DNA of 64,000 nucleotides from an uncultured Verrucomicrobiales bacterium (GTDB taxonomy: Bacteria; Verrucomicrobiota; Verrucomicrobiia; Verrucomicrobiales; Akkermansiaceae): contig CAMQZC010000002.1 in assembly GCA_947039485.1 (NCBI GenBank), positions 1 to 64,000 of the forward strand. The letters run 5' to 3'. Position 1 is the first letter of the stretch; every line of letters begins with the position of its first letter. A model generated the notes under the pieces. That model searched no databases. It worked only from the letters and a program-made list of their open reading frames with translations, and was not told the DNA's origin. This document shows, piece after piece, positions 8,606 to 16,930 of the stretch. Made by a program: the position numbers and the translations under genes.

Positions 8606-8716
8606 ATGACCACTGCCGGCATCATCACCATGCTCTGCTCCATCACCTTTGTATGGAGCCTCTTCATCTTCTGCTGCATCAAGCTCGTTAAAAACAAATC
8701 CAAAAACTCAGCATGA
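8606..8716 (+). CDS. MetS-like small subunit of an NSS symporter
   Basis: 36 residues, below the usual cut-off for gene finders. The ORF begins MTTAGIITMLCSITFVWSLF and continues as one hydrophobic helix, ending in a short lysine-rich tail (KLVKNKSKN). Its TGA overlaps the ATG of the next gene as ATGA, so the two should be translationally coupled. In actinobacteria the MetP symporter needs a very small hydrophobic partner, MetS, encoded beside it, and a family of NSS small subunits with a central tryptophan is known. Size, helix, tryptophan, basic end and position all fit. It is an inner-membrane protein presumed to assist the symporter. The function is inferred from context. Confidence 0.7.
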   Translation: MTTAGIITMLCSITFVWSLFIFCCIKLVKNKSKNSA

Positions 8717-10455
8717 GCAGCGCTACCGATAAATGGAGTTCAAACTTTGGTGTCATCCTCGCCGTAGCTGGTTCTGCCGTCGGCTTTGGCAACTTCCTAC
8801 GCTTTCCCGGCCTAGCTGCACAGTTTGGCGGTGGGGCTTTCATGATTGCCTACTTCATCGGTCTACTGCTCGTAGGCATCCCTCTGGCATGGATTGACTG
8901 GAGCATGGGGCGGCGTGCAGGCAGCCTCGGGGGGCATAGTCCATCCTCCTCCTTCTACCTACTCTCAGGCTCTGCCCTCTGGAAGTACCTAGGCATCCTA
9001 GGCGTGCTCGCACCCCTCATCGTCGCCATGTACTATCTCTACATCGAGGGATGGGCCCTAGGCTACGCCTACCACAGTGCCATGGGCAACCTCCAATTCG
9101 CGGAATCAAGCGAGTTTAGCCAATTTTTCCTCCAATTCACAGGCGCAACCGCTGATGGCTCGAGCTTTAATCGGGCCGAGTCCTCCGTCCTCGCCTTCTT
9201 TGGCCTAGCGCTCATCGCCAACATGTTCCTCCTCTATCGAGGTATTAGCAAAGGCATCGAGTGGTTCTGCAAATGGAGCATGCCCATGCTGCTCATCACC
9301 GCGGTCATCATCCTCGTGCGCGTCCTCACACTAGGCACCCCCGATGCGAGCCACCCCGAGCGCAGCATCAATGCAGGCCTCGGCTACATGTGGAACCCCG
9401 ATAAAATCATGCTGGAGGTAGAGGGCAAAACAGTGGCGATGCTCCCCAGCCAAAAAAGCCCCGAGCTGCAAGCCGCCTATATCGAAAAAGTAGCAGCCCT
9501 CCACCCCGGCAAAGAAATCATCCAACAGCGCATCGCTATCATTGATGGTCTCCTCAACCCCGACCTCTGGGTATCCGCCATCGGGCAGATATTCTTCTCC
9601 CTCTCCGTCGGCTTTGGCAGCATCTGCACCTACGCGAGCTACCTCTCACGCAAAAACGATATTGCACTCTCCTCCATCCTCGCCAACAGCGCCAACGAAG
9701 TTGTCGAGGTGAGCATCGCAGGTATGATGATCGTGCCCGCCGCCGTCTCCTTCCTAGGAGTCGTCGCAGCAGCTGGAGCCAGCACCTTTGGGCTCGGATT
9801 TGAAGTCCTGCCCCAAGTATTCGCCCAAATGCCAGGTGGGAAATTCTTTGGCACCCTTTTCTTCCTGCTGCTCGCACTCGCCGCCATCACCAGCTCCATC
9901 TCTCAGATTCAGCCAGCCATCGCATTTGTCGAGGAGTACTGGAATCTCAAACGCCGTCAATCAGTCGTCCTCATCGGCGGTATTGTCTGCATAGGCTCGG
10001 GCATCACTGCATGGTACACAAGCAATGGACTCATCGCACTGGACACACTTGACTTCTTCTTTGGCACCTTGTGCATCTATCTCGTATGTAGCATGATGGT
10101 CTATATCTTCCGCAACAAGTGGACAACCAAAAAAGGAATCGAAGAGCTCGAACTAGGAGCCCTCATCAAGCTTCCCCGTATGCTAAGCTTTGTCATCAAC
10201 TGGATCACCCCCTCCATCCTGCTCTTTATCTTCGCCTCATGGCTCTACAAGAACATCTTTGTCGAGCAGTGCATCCAAATCAAGCGCGTCATCGCCCTTG
10301 AGCCTGGAGCCATTATCCCTCTGCTCTGGGCAGCCTGTGTAGGCCTCCTCTTCATCTTCATCGTCAAAACATCCAACCACTGCCGTGTCGACAAACTCGC
10401 TGAATTGGAAGAAGAGCAATTCCCTCCGACATCCAAGGAAAAAAGCATCCCCTAA
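8713..10455 (+). CDS. Sodium-dependent NSS/SNF family transporter
   Basis: 580 residues. The first helix carries the family signature around the Na+ and substrate sites (FGVILAVAGSAVGFGNFLRF, then PGLAAQFGGGAFMIAYF). About twelve membrane helices follow, and the C-terminus is acidic and cytoplasmic. Between about residues 215 and 285 there is a polar extracytoplasmic-type loop (HPERSINAGLGYMWNPDK and beyond), as in other bacterial members. Family members (LeuT, TnaT, MetP) import amino acids with Na+; the substrate is not predictable here. It is coupled to an upstream 36-residue MetS-like partner by an ATGA overlap, which points toward the MetPS type (methionine/alanine), but only by analogy. 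Confidence 0.92.
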   Translation: MSSATDKWSSNFGVILAVAGSAVGFGNFLRFPGLAAQFGGGAFMIAYFIGLLLVGIPLAWIDWSMGRRAGSLGGHSPSSSFYLLSGSALWKYLGILGVLAPLIVAMYYLYIEGWALGYAYHSAMGNLQFAESSEFSQFFLQFTGATADGSSFNRAESSVLAFFGLALIANMFLLYRGISKGIEWFCKWSMPMLLITAVIILVRVLTLGTPDASHPERSINAGLGYMWNPDKIMLEVEGKTVAMLPSQKSPELQAAYIEKVAALHPGKEIIQQRIAIIDGLLNPDLWVSAIGQIFFSLSVGFGSICTYASYLSRKNDIALSSILANSANEVVEVSIAGMMIVPAAVSFLGVVAAAGASTFGLGFEVLPQVFAQMPGGKFFGTLFFLLLALAAITSSISQIQPAIAFVEEYWNLKRRQSVVLIGGIVCIGSGITAWYTSNGLIALDTLDFFFGTLCIYLVCSMMVYIFRNKWTTKKGIEELELGALIKLPRMLSFVINWITPSILLFIFASWLYKNIFVEQCIQIKRVIALEPGAIIPLLWAACVGLLFIFIVKTSNHCRVDKLAELEEEQFPPTSKEKSIP

Positions 10456-10511
10456 GCACAACATCGCCACCACATCGAGAAAGAGAGGGCGCTACCCAGC
10501 AATAAACCTAA

Positions 10512-10540
10512 ATTAGAATTAGTACAGTCTATATTAGAAT
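10512..10540 (+). repeat. Direct repeat ATTAGAAT upstream of the rubrerythrin gene
   Basis: Two exact copies of ATTAGAAT (10512-10519 and 10533-10540) begin 21 bases apart, about two DNA turns, immediately upstream of the predicted -35 box at 10545. This is a plausible binding site for a regulator such as a peroxide or metal sensor, but no known consensus is matched. Confidence 0.4.
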
Positions 10541-10544
10541 CTAC

Positions 10545-10573
10545 TTGACCCCTGATTCAAAAAGCTCTAAGAT
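10545..10573 (+). promoter_or_regulatory. Possible promoter of the rubrerythrin gene
   Basis: TTGACC (10545-10550), a 17-base spacer and TAAGAT (10568-10573). The predicted leader is about 65 bases, longer than for most genes in this window. Confidence 0.45.
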
Positions 10574-10644
10574 AACAACAAGTTGAAAACTGATAGCAGC
10601 AGATTTCCATAACCCATATCATCTACACACCCAAAAGCACGACA

Positions 10645-11223
10645 ATGAGCACACTTAACAATAGCGAAACGCAGAAAAATCTTCTTAAAGCCTTTAGCGG
10701 CGAATCCATGGCACGCAACAAATACACCTTCTTTGCCAGCGTTGCAAACAAAGAAGGCTACAAGCAAATTGCAGCCATCTTTAGCGAGACAGCCGACAAC
10801 GAGAAGGAGCACGCTAAGCTCTTCTTCAAACTCCTCGAAGGCGGCGCCGCAGAAATCACAATCGCCCCTGGTAGCATTGTCATGAGCAGCACCGAGGCCT
10901 GCCTCGAAGCCGCCGCATGTGGCGAGCAAGAAGAGTGGGAAGAACTCTATCCTAGCTTTGCAGCTACAGCTGATGCCGAGGGATTCCCCGAGGTTGCACG
11001 CATCTTCCGCGAAATTGCTAAAGTTGAGAAATGCCATGAAGAGCGCTACCGCAAGCTGCTCGCCAACATTGAAACAGGCGAAGTATTTAAGAAGAGTGAC
11101 GAGAAAACCCAGTGGCACTGCCGCAACTGTGGCTACGTCGCAGAAGGCAGCGAAGCCCCTGATCTCTGCCCCGCTTGCGATCATCCTCAAGCCCACTTTG
11201 AAGTCCTCCCAGTGAACTACTAA
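10645..11223 (+). CDS. rbr: Rubrerythrin
   Basis: 192 residues, a normal length. The N-terminal about 140 residues are the diiron four-helix ferritin-like domain, with glutamates in [18 protein letters not shown], the [14 protein letters not shown] block (ExxH) and [13 protein letters not shown] (ExxH). The C-terminal rubredoxin-like domain has two cysteine pairs, [10 protein letters not shown] and [10 protein letters not shown], for a mononuclear iron. Rubrerythrins reduce hydrogen peroxide to water in the cytoplasm using rubredoxin or NADH-linked donors, typical of anaerobes and microaerobes facing oxygen. It stands alone, with its own promoter region and a clear terminator. A direct repeat upstream may be an operator. 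Confidence 0.95.
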   Translation: MSTLNNSETQKNLLKAFSGESMARNKYTFFASVANKEGYKQIAAIFSETADNEKEHAKLFFKLLEGGAAEITIAPGSIVMSSTEACLEAAACGEQEEWEELYPSFAATADAEGFPEVARIFREIAKVEKCHEERYRKLLANIETGEVFKKSDEKTQWHCRNCGYVAEGSEAPDLCPACDHPQAHFEVLPVNY

Positions 11224-11247
11224 AGCTCAGCTTCAACACAAATCTTC

Positions 11248-11281
11248 AGACCTCAGCTCCCCCAAGAGCTGAGGTCTTTTC
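11248..11281 (+). terminator. Intrinsic terminator after rubrerythrin
   Basis: A 12-bp perfect stem (11248-11259 with 11266-11277) with a six-base loop is followed by TTTT, 24 bases past the stop. Confidence 0.88.
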
Positions 11282-11310
11282 GTCAAGTTTACCAGCATCT
11301 AACATATTAC

Positions 11311-11339
11311 TTGACAGCCTACTATCAATCACCTAATAT
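11311..11339 (+). promoter_or_regulatory. Strong sigma-70-like promoter of the 128-residue lipoprotein gene
   Basis: A perfect TTGACA (11311-11316), a 17-base spacer and TAATAT (11334-11339). The ATG at 11349 is 10 bases beyond, so the leader is only about 3 bases. Confidence 0.75.
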
Positions 11340-11348
11340 ACAGTCATA

Positions 11349-11735
11349 ATGATTAAGAAACAACTTATTGCCGCTGCCTTTGGCTGCGCCACCCTCCTCA
11401 GCAGCTGCGGTAGCAGCCACGGAGAGTTCTCCGTCATCTCCACCAAGAGCTTTGATGCACGCGCGCTCAACGGCAACATGCCCGTTGGAGGCGAGATTGC
11501 CTCAGGCAGCGATGGACAGTTCAACATCCTTTTCATCGGACTTGGACGACCAGAACTTGATGAGGCTGTCAACAGCGCCCTAAAAAAAGGCAAGGGTGAT
11601 GTCATCGTCAACGCCAAAGTCTCCACAAGCTGGTGGAGCATCTTACTCATCGGAGGAGAGAGCATCAAGGTCAAGGGCAAGGTCATTGACACCAAGAAAT
11701 CTGGCAACTACATGCCTAGCCCTGCAGCTCTCTAA
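11349..11735 (+). CDS. Small lipoprotein, possibly TRL-like
   Basis: 128 residues. The N-terminus is a lipoprotein signal peptide (MIKKQLIAAAFGCATLLSSC) with the lipobox LSSC, cysteine at residue 20. The remainder is a small beta-rich domain; phrases such as GDVIVNAKV, SILLIGGESIKV and KGKVIDTKK resemble the TRL-like (TRL domain) small lipoproteins, whose function is not established. It likely sits on the periplasmic face of a membrane. The gene is monocistronic, with a perfect -35 box, an almost absent leader and a strong terminator, suggesting high constitutive expression. The TRL assignment is tentative. Confidence 0.8.
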   Translation: MIKKQLIAAAFGCATLLSSCGSSHGEFSVISTKSFDARALNGNMPVGGEIASGSDGQFNILFIGLGRPELDEAVNSALKKGKGDVIVNAKVSTSWWSILLIGGESIKVKGKVIDTKKSGNYMPSPAAL

Positions 11736-11760
11736 AGCGAGCTTCAGCACAATTTCCCAC

Positions 11761-11796
11761 AAAAAAACCCCAGTTCCTTCGAGCTGGGGTTTTTTC
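11761..11796. terminator. Bidirectional intrinsic terminator
   Basis: The stem pairs AAAAAAACCCCAG at the left with its complement at the right (one G-T pair near the CTTC loop). It ends in TTTTTT on the plus strand, and an A-run on the left gives T's on the minus strand, so it can end both the lipoprotein transcript and the minus-strand menG operon. Confidence 0.88.
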
Positions 11797-11848
11797 TACT
11801 ATCCTATCTCAGGATTGAGTTTTTATCTGATTCCATACGAGCTCTCGC

Positions 11849-12541
11849 TCATCTAGGCAACGCTTCGTTAACCTCAGCGATGTAAATGGCTGCGATGCCG
11901 ACACTCTGGGGCAGACAGGTTGCATCCTTAAAACCGCTCTGATTCATAAGTTCACAAAGAGCCGCACCCTTGGGAAAGCTCTCAATGCTCTCGCCAAGGT
12001 AATCATAGGCGGCGCTTTCTCCTGTAACCCAGCCTGCGATTGTGGGCAGGACATGATGCAGGTAGAGGGAGTAGGGCTTTGCTAAAAGGGGGTTCTCAGG
12101 CAGATTAAAGTCGAGCACCAGCAGATGTCCACCGGGCTTGAGGATACGGCGAAACTCGCGCAGCGCAGCACCGTAGTCTGCCATATTACGCAGACCAAAG
12201 GCGACTGTAGCAACCTCAAAGCTAGCATCCTCCAGTGGGAGATTGAGTGCATCCGCCTCAAGCACATTGCTCAGCCCACGCGAGAGAGCAACGTCGAGCA
12301 TGGGGCGGCAGAAGTCGGTGCCCAGCACCTGCGTCTCTGGCAGAGCGCGCTTGATGGCGAGGGCTAGATCACCCGTACCTGTGGCGATGTCCAGCAGGCT
12401 GGCAGGCTTCCACTCAGCGATGATTTGCACGACACGCTCACGCCAGACCACATCAGCGCCCAAGGAGAGAATGTGGTTGGCTGTGACGTAGCGACTGGCG
12501 ATAGCCGAGAAGGCTGCGTGGACGTATTGGGGGTCTGGCAT
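11849..12541 (-). CDS. menG: Demethylmenaquinone methyltransferase (UbiE/MenG)
   Basis: 230 residues. It is a class I SAM-dependent methyltransferase: the SAM loop is LLDIATGTGDLALAI, followed by VLGTDFCRPMLDVA, the family FGLRNMADYGAALREFRR motif and LLVLDFNLPENPL. It methylates demethylmenaquinone (and/or the ubiquinone precursor) at the membrane, the last step in quinone synthesis. With a complex I operon in the same window and no ubiquinone genes, menaquinone is the likelier product. Its start lies 15 bases after the icd stop, so it is probably the last gene of the operon with the discoidin-like gene and icd. A bidirectional terminator is just downstream. Confidence 0.88.
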   Translation of the reverse strand: MPDPQYVHAAFSAIASRYVTANHILSLGADVVWRERVVQIIAEWKPASLLDIATGTGDLALAIKRALPETQVLGTDFCRPMLDVALSRGLSNVLEADALNLPLEDASFEVATVAFGLRNMADYGAALREFRRILKPGGHLLVLDFNLPENPLLAKPYSLYLHHVLPTIAGWVTGESAAYDYLGESIESFPKGAALCELMNQSGFKDATCLPQSVGIAAIYIAEVNEALPR

Positions 12542-12556
12542 ATGATGAGAGCTTCT

Positions 12557-13777
12557 TTACAGCTCAGCAATCATGGCGTCCGCAAAGGCGGAGCAGCTCA
12601 AGGTTGTGCTGCTGGGGATCATCTCAGCGAGGTCTGCAGTGACACATTTCTTGCTGATAGCCTTGTTGAGTGCGACGATGATAGCGTCAGCAGCCTCAAT
12701 CCATCCCATGTAGCGCAGCATCATCTCCGCGGAGAGGATGACAGATGAGGGGTTAGCCTTGTCCTGTCCTGCGAGCATGGGTGCCGTGCCGTGAGTGGCC
12801 TCAAAGACGGCGTGACCTGTCTTGTAGTTGATATTTCCACCTGGCGCGATGCCGATGCCTCCTACTTGGGCGGCAAGAGCATCGGAGCAGTAGTCACCGT
12901 TGAGGTTGAGTGTTGCGACAACGTCGTGCTCCTCGGGGTGGATGAGAATTTCTTGGAGGAAAGCGTCGCAGATGCAGTCCTTGATGATGATGCCGCAGGG
13001 CAGCTGGCACCAAGGTCCCTTGCCGATGGGCTCAGCTCCAAACTCAGTCTTAGCGAGCTCGTAGCCCCAGTCGCGGAATCCACCTTCAGTGAACTTCATG
13101 ATGTTGCCTTTGTGCACGAGAGTGACGTACTTGCGCTTGTTGGCGATGGCGTACTCAATGGCAGAGCGGATGAGGCGCTGGCTGCCGTCCCTAGAGACAG
13201 GCTTGATACCAAATCCCGAGTTCTCGGGGAAGCGTACTTTCTTAGCGCGCTCGGGATGGGTTTCTTTCAGCCATGCATAGAACTGGGCTGCTTCCTCGCT
13301 TTGGCTCTCAAACTCGATACCAGCGTAGATATCCTCCGTATTCTCGCGGAAGATGACCATGTCTACTTTCTCAGGGGCTTTGACAGGTGTCTCGATGCCT
13401 TGGAAGTAAGTAACGGGGCGCAGGCAGCAAAAGAGATCCAAACCTTGACGCAAGGCAACGTTGAGGGAGCGGATGCCACCACCAACTGGGGTAGTGAGAG
13501 GTCCTTTGATTCCGATGAGCTTTGTCTGAAAGGCCTCAACGGTCTCCGCAGGTAGCCAGCTACCCACTTCGTTAAAGGCCTTTTCCCCTGCGAGGACTTC
13601 CTCCCAGACGATGCCGCGGCTCTCGCCGTAGGCTGCGCTGACGGCTGCGTCAACAACACGTGAGGCGGCTGCCCAAATGTCGGGGCCTGAGCCGTCGCCA
13701 ATGATGAAGGGGATGATGGGGTATGTTGGGACTTGCAGTCCCTGCTCGGTCATGGTAATTACGCTGCCTTTATTCAT
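12557..13777 (-). CDS. icd: NADP-type isocitrate dehydrogenase
   Basis: 406 residues from the ATG at 13777 (a second ATG at 13753 would give 398). The frame extends further upstream only through the neighbouring gene. Conserved parts are [14 protein letters not shown], the substrate loop [18 protein letters not shown] (Ser for the phosphorylation-site region) with [29 protein letters not shown] with the catalytic region, and the metal-binding aspartates around [13 protein letters not shown] and [14 protein letters not shown]. It oxidises isocitrate to 2-oxoglutarate in the TCA cycle. Overall it is like the homodimeric E. coli Icd. The coenzyme is inferred as NADP+ from the family. It sits between the discoidin-like gene and menG. 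Confidence 0.92.
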   Translation of the reverse strand: MNKGSVITMTEQGLQVPTYPIIPFIIGDGSGPDIWAAASRVVDAAVSAAYGESRGIVWEEVLAGEKAFNEVGSWLPAETVEAFQTKLIGIKGPLTTPVGGGIRSLNVALRQGLDLFCCLRPVTYFQGIETPVKAPEKVDMVIFRENTEDIYAGIEFESQSEEAAQFYAWLKETHPERAKKVRFPENSGFGIKPVSRDGSQRLIRSAIEYAIANKRKYVTLVHKGNIMKFTEGGFRDWGYELAKTEFGAEPIGKGPWCQLPCGIIIKDCICDAFLQEILIHPEEHDVVATLNLNGDYCSDALAAQVGGIGIAPGGNINYKTGHAVFEATHGTAPMLAGQDKANPSSVILSAEMMLRYMGWIEAADAIIVALNKAISKKCVTADLAEMIPSSTTLSCSAFADAMIAEL

Positions 13778-13799
13778 ATGTGATCTTGTTATTGAGGGC

Positions 13800-14618
13800 T
13801 CAGTTTTCTGACTGAGCTGCGCCGATGGCCTGCACTTCGCGCAGGACAATGGCGTCTTTATTGTTAAGTGAGTTGATTTTAATGCTCTTGAGCTTAATGG
13901 GGGCTTCCAATGCCCATGCTTCGTAGCCTTCCAGCGCGTAGCCGCCCTCGTTAAAGCGGCGTGTTTGGGTTGCGCCAGCCTCATCGGTGATCGCCACCTC
14001 AAAGCCTCCTAAGAGCTTGCCTTGGCTGCAGGCTGAGCCAGCACCGTAGATGACAACGCTGCTAACCTCAGCGGGGGCGCTGAGCTCAGCCTGCCACCAC
14101 GCAGGGCTATCAGCCGCGGGCTTGGCGGCACTGATGCTGTCGTTGTTCTCGATGCTGCCATCAATGGCCTTATCCGCGGAGTACAGCTTCGTGCTGCCGC
14201 TTTGCGTCGTGGTAGCCGAGGCGAGGATGTTGGCCGAGCCTTGAGCGATGAGATAGGGCTCCAAATCGTTGTTGACGTCCTTGGGGATCACAACGGGTTT
14301 GACGACGGCCTTCACCTCCTTGCGAGGAGTATCGCTTGAGGCAATACCAGCCTTGCTATCTGCACCTTTATCAGCGACGGATTTACCAGCTTTTTTAGAG
14401 ACTCTGCTTGAGCTATTGCTCGCGACATCTCCCCGTGTAGAATCCTTGCTGCCCGTGGCGCAGTAGTTGAATACAAGAGCAAGCATCAGCAGGGGTATCA
14501 TATAGTATACCCCAATCCAGATTTTCTCTTTACGTGCTGCATTATCGGCAGCTATAGGGCGTTTCTTTCCCTTGGAGCGCTTTGTTTTTGTCTTGGGTGC
14601 TACTTTTTTAATTGCCAT
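13800..14618 (-). CDS. Membrane-anchored protein with an F5/8-type C (discoidin-like) domain
   Basis: 272 residues. The first 35 residues are strongly basic ([12 protein letters not shown]), then one membrane helix (about 36-54: [19 protein letters not shown]), a low-complexity Ser/Lys/Ala linker to about residue 115 and a C-terminal domain. That domain starts [12 protein letters not shown], continues with [11 protein letters not shown] and [21 protein letters not shown], and ends in a final strand ALREVQA-like, the layout of a discoidin or F5/8C carbohydrate-binding fold. It would face the periplasm, perhaps binding a glycan or other polymer. It is first in a likely operon with icd and menG, with no evident functional link. 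The domain call is from pattern only. Confidence 0.72.
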   Translation of the reverse strand: MAIKKVAPKTKTKRSKGKKRPIAADNAARKEKIWIGVYYMIPLLMLALVFNYCATGSKDSTRGDVASNSSSRVSKKAGKSVADKGADSKAGIASSDTPRKEVKAVVKPVVIPKDVNNDLEPYLIAQGSANILASATTTQSGSTKLYSADKAIDGSIENNDSISAAKPAADSPAWWQAELSAPAEVSSVVIYGAGSACSQGKLLGGFEVAITDEAGATQTRRFNEGGYALEGYEAWALEAPIKLKSIKINSLNNKDAIVLREVQAIGAAQSEN

Positions 14619-14650
14619 ATATAAAAGAGGGTGAGGGATGAGTCAGCAGC

Positions 14651-14678
14651 ATTATAGCAGATGAGCGGCAGAATGCAA
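14651..14678 (-). promoter_or_regulatory. Sigma-70-like promoter for the discoidin-like gene, icd and menG
   Basis: On the minus strand TTGCAT (14678-14673), a 16-base spacer and a perfect TATAAT (14656-14651). The predicted leader to the ATG at 14618 is about 26 bases. Confidence 0.65.
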
Positions 14679-15401
14679 TCACAAAGCGGCAGCCGCTGAG
14701 CTCTGCTGCTCGATGAGCAACTCTGCGCGATCGCCGATAACGCAACGCGTCCACTCGCCCTGCTGCTGGTAGCTCATTTTGAGGCTTTCATCAGCGTAGC
14801 TTTCCTTACGGAAGTTGAGCAAGATGCGCTTGGGGTGAAGGGGGCTAGCTGCATTCTCAAGCGTCCAGATGAGGTAGGCTGAGTTGTTGATATGTCCATT
14901 AAAGTCAATGTCGCGCGATCCCGTGATGATATCCTTGCACCGCGCAGGCACATCCTCCCAGCTGCTGGGCGTGATCGCACTCTCCCATGACCATTGAGCA
15001 GGAGCTAGCTCGAGTTCAGCGCGCTTGAGTCCGACGGGGCGGCGGCGATGTTTGTCGATGAGTACCCAATTGAGCTGAGCCTCGGCAAGCAGCTCGCCAT
15101 CCAGCGAGTACATGCTCACGCGTCGCAGAGCCTGCACAGAACTAGCGGCCCCTGTGTTGGTGTTGAGACGTACAATTTCCTTCCAGTGAGGGCGACGGTG
15201 GAAGATGAAGTCGCTGCGGGTCTGCACCCAGAGGTAGCCTTTGGACTTGACCCACGCGGAGCCAAAGCCATGCTCGTGGGCGTGCTTTTCTGCGACTTCT
15301 TGACAAAAGAGCAGCCAGTACTCGGGGCGCATGAGGCCATCTGCGGAGCAATGGTAGCTAGCAACTTCGAAATCAACGTTGAAATCGGGGTATGTGTTCA
15401 T
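14679..15401 (-). CDS. Acyl-ACP thioesterase (FatA/FatB-like)
   Basis: 240 residues. It is a double hot-dog fold protein. The N-terminal half has MRPEYWLLFCQEVAEKHA and VQTRSDFIFHRRP; the C-terminal half has DIDFNGHINNSAYLIWTLE, the N-x-H-x-N-N active-site motif of FatA/FatB plant-type and bacterial acyl-ACP thioesterases. It is expected to hydrolyse acyl-ACP to free fatty acids in the cytoplasm; chain length cannot be predicted. It lies 17 bases after the ogt gene on the same strand. The 3' end abuts the promoter of the next gene, so it is probably the last gene of its unit. Confidence 0.85.
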   Translation of the reverse strand: MNTYPDFNVDFEVASYHCSADGLMRPEYWLLFCQEVAEKHAHEHGFGSAWVKSKGYLWVQTRSDFIFHRRPHWKEIVRLNTNTGAASSVQALRRVSMYSLDGELLAEAQLNWVLIDKHRRRPVGLKRAELELAPAQWSWESAITPSSWEDVPARCKDIITGSRDIDFNGHINNSAYLIWTLENAASPLHPKRILLNFRKESYADESLKMSYQQQGEWTRCVIGDRAELLIEQQSSAAAAL

Positions 15402-15418
15402 AGGTGATATTTAGTTAA

Positions 15419-15886
15419 TTAGTAGAATTTTGGATAGCCTTCAATTTGGAGGAGAGCGGCTTTGCGTGGGAGTCCTGCGCCAAAGCCGACAAGTCGGCCA
15501 TCAGCACCGATGACGCGGTGGCAGGGTGTGATGATAAGGAGGGGGGTTTTGTTGTTGGCCATGCCGATGGCGCGCGCGGCCGCAGGCTGGCCGATTGCCT
15601 CAGCTATTTGCTTGTAGCTGCGCGTCTCGCCATAGGGTATCTCGCGTAGGGCACACCAGACGCGCTGCTGGAACGCTGTACCACGGGGGGCGATGGGCAG
15701 ATCAAATCTGTGACGCTCTCCTTGAAAGTACTGCTGGAGCTGCAGCGCCGCGGCATCGAGCAGCTCGCTAGGCTGACCAGCAAGTGGCGCCTCCTCATCG
15801 ACAAAACTCAGGGAAATGATGCTCGCTTGCTCTTCTTGGATGGCAATGAAGCCCATGCAGCTGGGGTAGAAGGCGGTGCGTCTCAT
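15419..15886 (-). CDS. ogt: Methylated-DNA--protein-cysteine methyltransferase (Ogt/MGMT)
   Basis: 155 residues, starting from the ATG at 15886. An upstream in-frame start at 15958 would overlap the preceding gene. It is a suicide repair enzyme that moves the alkyl group from O6-alkylguanine (or O4-alkylthymine) to its own cysteine. The active site is ITPCHRVIGADG, the helix-turn-helix reads IPYGETRSYKQIAEAIG and the conserved ARAIGMANN (arginine finger and asparagine hinge) is present. It lacks the Ada N-terminal regulatory domain, as in Ogt. The gap to the downstream thioesterase is 17 bases, so they are likely in one transcript. Confidence 0.92.
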   Translation of the reverse strand: MRRTAFYPSCMGFIAIQEEQASIISLSFVDEEAPLAGQPSELLDAAALQLQQYFQGERHRFDLPIAPRGTAFQQRVWCALREIPYGETRSYKQIAEAIGQPAAARAIGMANNKTPLLIITPCHRVIGADGRLVGFGAGLPRKAALLQIEGYPKFY

Positions 15887-15908
15887 GCGGTGCGTCTGTA
15901 ATGGGAGC

Positions 15909-16361
15909 TTAGCCAGCTTGCATGGCATCCATGAGAGTCTTGGAGCCATAGAAGTCATTCTCTAAAAGGCGGCTGCTCTGCAGGAGCAGCTCAGAGAGAG
16001 CATGATGGCGACGCTCCTCGAATTGATCGCGGAGTTTCTCTCTATCAGTCTTGCTAATCTTGAGGGAGATGGCAGCCATCTTGGCGTTGAGTTCCAGCCT
16101 ATGCACTTTAAAGCTCTCGAGCTTCTCTTTGTTAACTTGTGCATCCTGAGAGCTGTTGATGCATGAGATAACCTTGGTCATCTCATTGACAAGAAGGATG
16201 GACTCATCGCAAAGGGCAACGGCTTGCGCGATGTCCTCAGCTTTGCTAACGAGGACGACCTCATCGCAGCTGGCACCCAAGGCAGATTCCGCCGAGGGAT
16301 CCACCTGATGGATGGGCAGCAGGCAGATGAAGGAGAGAATGGGGATTGCGAGCTGGGGCAT
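15909..16361 (-). CDS. Small exported helical protein of unknown function
   Basis: 150 residues. The N-terminus (MPQLAIPILSFICLLPI) is a probable signal peptide or anchor. The rest is largely charged helix, predicted from the spacing of Leu, Glu and Lys in about residues 85-150 (KLESFKVHRLELNAKMAA, DREKLRDQFEERRHHAL), and two cysteines lie at about 33 and 51. I recognise no family. It sits third in a minus-strand cluster with another exported protein upstream and the repair gene ogt 22 bases downstream. The order may be only transcriptional. Confidence 0.6.
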   Translation of the reverse strand: MPQLAIPILSFICLLPIHQVDPSAESALGASCDEVVLVSKAEDIAQAVALCDESILLVNEMTKVISCINSSQDAQVNKEKLESFKVHRLELNAKMAAISLKISKTDREKLRDQFEERRHHALSELLLQSSRLLENDFYGSKTLMDAMQAG

Positions 16362-16378
16362 GGTAGTAGTTGGGTAGT

Positions 16379-16801
16379 TTAGAGAGGGTGCTTATCGCGA
16401 CCAAGTGTACCTAAGCCGCGACCGTTAAAGTTGAGCGTCCAGTACCTGCAAGTCTTGGGTATCGTGTACTTCAGAGTGAACAAGCCCTCTGCGTCAGATG
16501 TAAGCACTTGGCGGTCGGGGGCAGATTTGTAGTAGAGCTTGATATCGCAGCTGTCGTTACCAGGGCTGAGTTGATCAATTTGGAGGCTGTAGTAAATCTC
16601 CTTACGGCTGCTTTTCTTGAGCGAAAAAATAATGTAGCCATGTTCGGTGTCACCCACGGACTCGTTTTGCAAGCTAACGCTACTGACGGGCACACGTGGA
16701 TAATCCTTGAGTGCAATGACTTGATCCCAGTTCTCTCGCAACATAAGCAGTATCATGGCTGCGGCAATGGTGAGCAGAATAACTAATTTTGATTTTCGCA
16801 T
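16379..16801 (-). CDS. Small exported or membrane-anchored protein of unknown function
   Basis: 140 residues. An N-terminal hydrophobic helix (KLVILLTIAAAMILLML) could be a signal anchor. The remaining domain looks beta-rich (GYIIFSLKKSSRKEIYYSLQ, FTLKYTIPKTCRYWTLNF) with two cysteines that could form a disulphide (in SCDIKLY and TCRYW). No family recognised. It is the first gene in the minus-strand cluster with the next exported protein, ogt and the thioesterase. It is divergent from the peptide importer operon, with about 130 bases between the two starts. Confidence 0.6.
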   Translation of the reverse strand: MRKSKLVILLTIAAAMILLMLRENWDQVIALKDYPRVPVSSVSLQNESVGDTEHGYIIFSLKKSSRKEIYYSLQIDQLSPGNDSCDIKLYYKSAPDRQVLTSDAEGLFTLKYTIPKTCRYWTLNFNGRGLGTLGRDKHPL

Positions 16802-16889
16802 AGATTTATCTTTTCTCAGGGTAGCACGTTGACTAACCTAGGGCAAGCAACATATCTGCCATCTTTGGCTGACAGTTTAACTTTACCGC

Positions 16890-16918
16890 TTGCATCAAAC
16901 AGAATCTCAGATTATAAT
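16890..16918 (+). promoter_or_regulatory. Probable promoter of the yej-type peptide importer operon
   Basis: TTGCAT (16890-16895), a 17-base spacer and a perfect TATAAT (16913-16918). The ATG at 16931 is 13 bases past the -10 box, so the leader is about 6 bases. This supports the start at 16931 rather than an in-frame ATG at 16829. Confidence 0.55.
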
Positions 16919-16930
16919 AGAGGTGTACTC

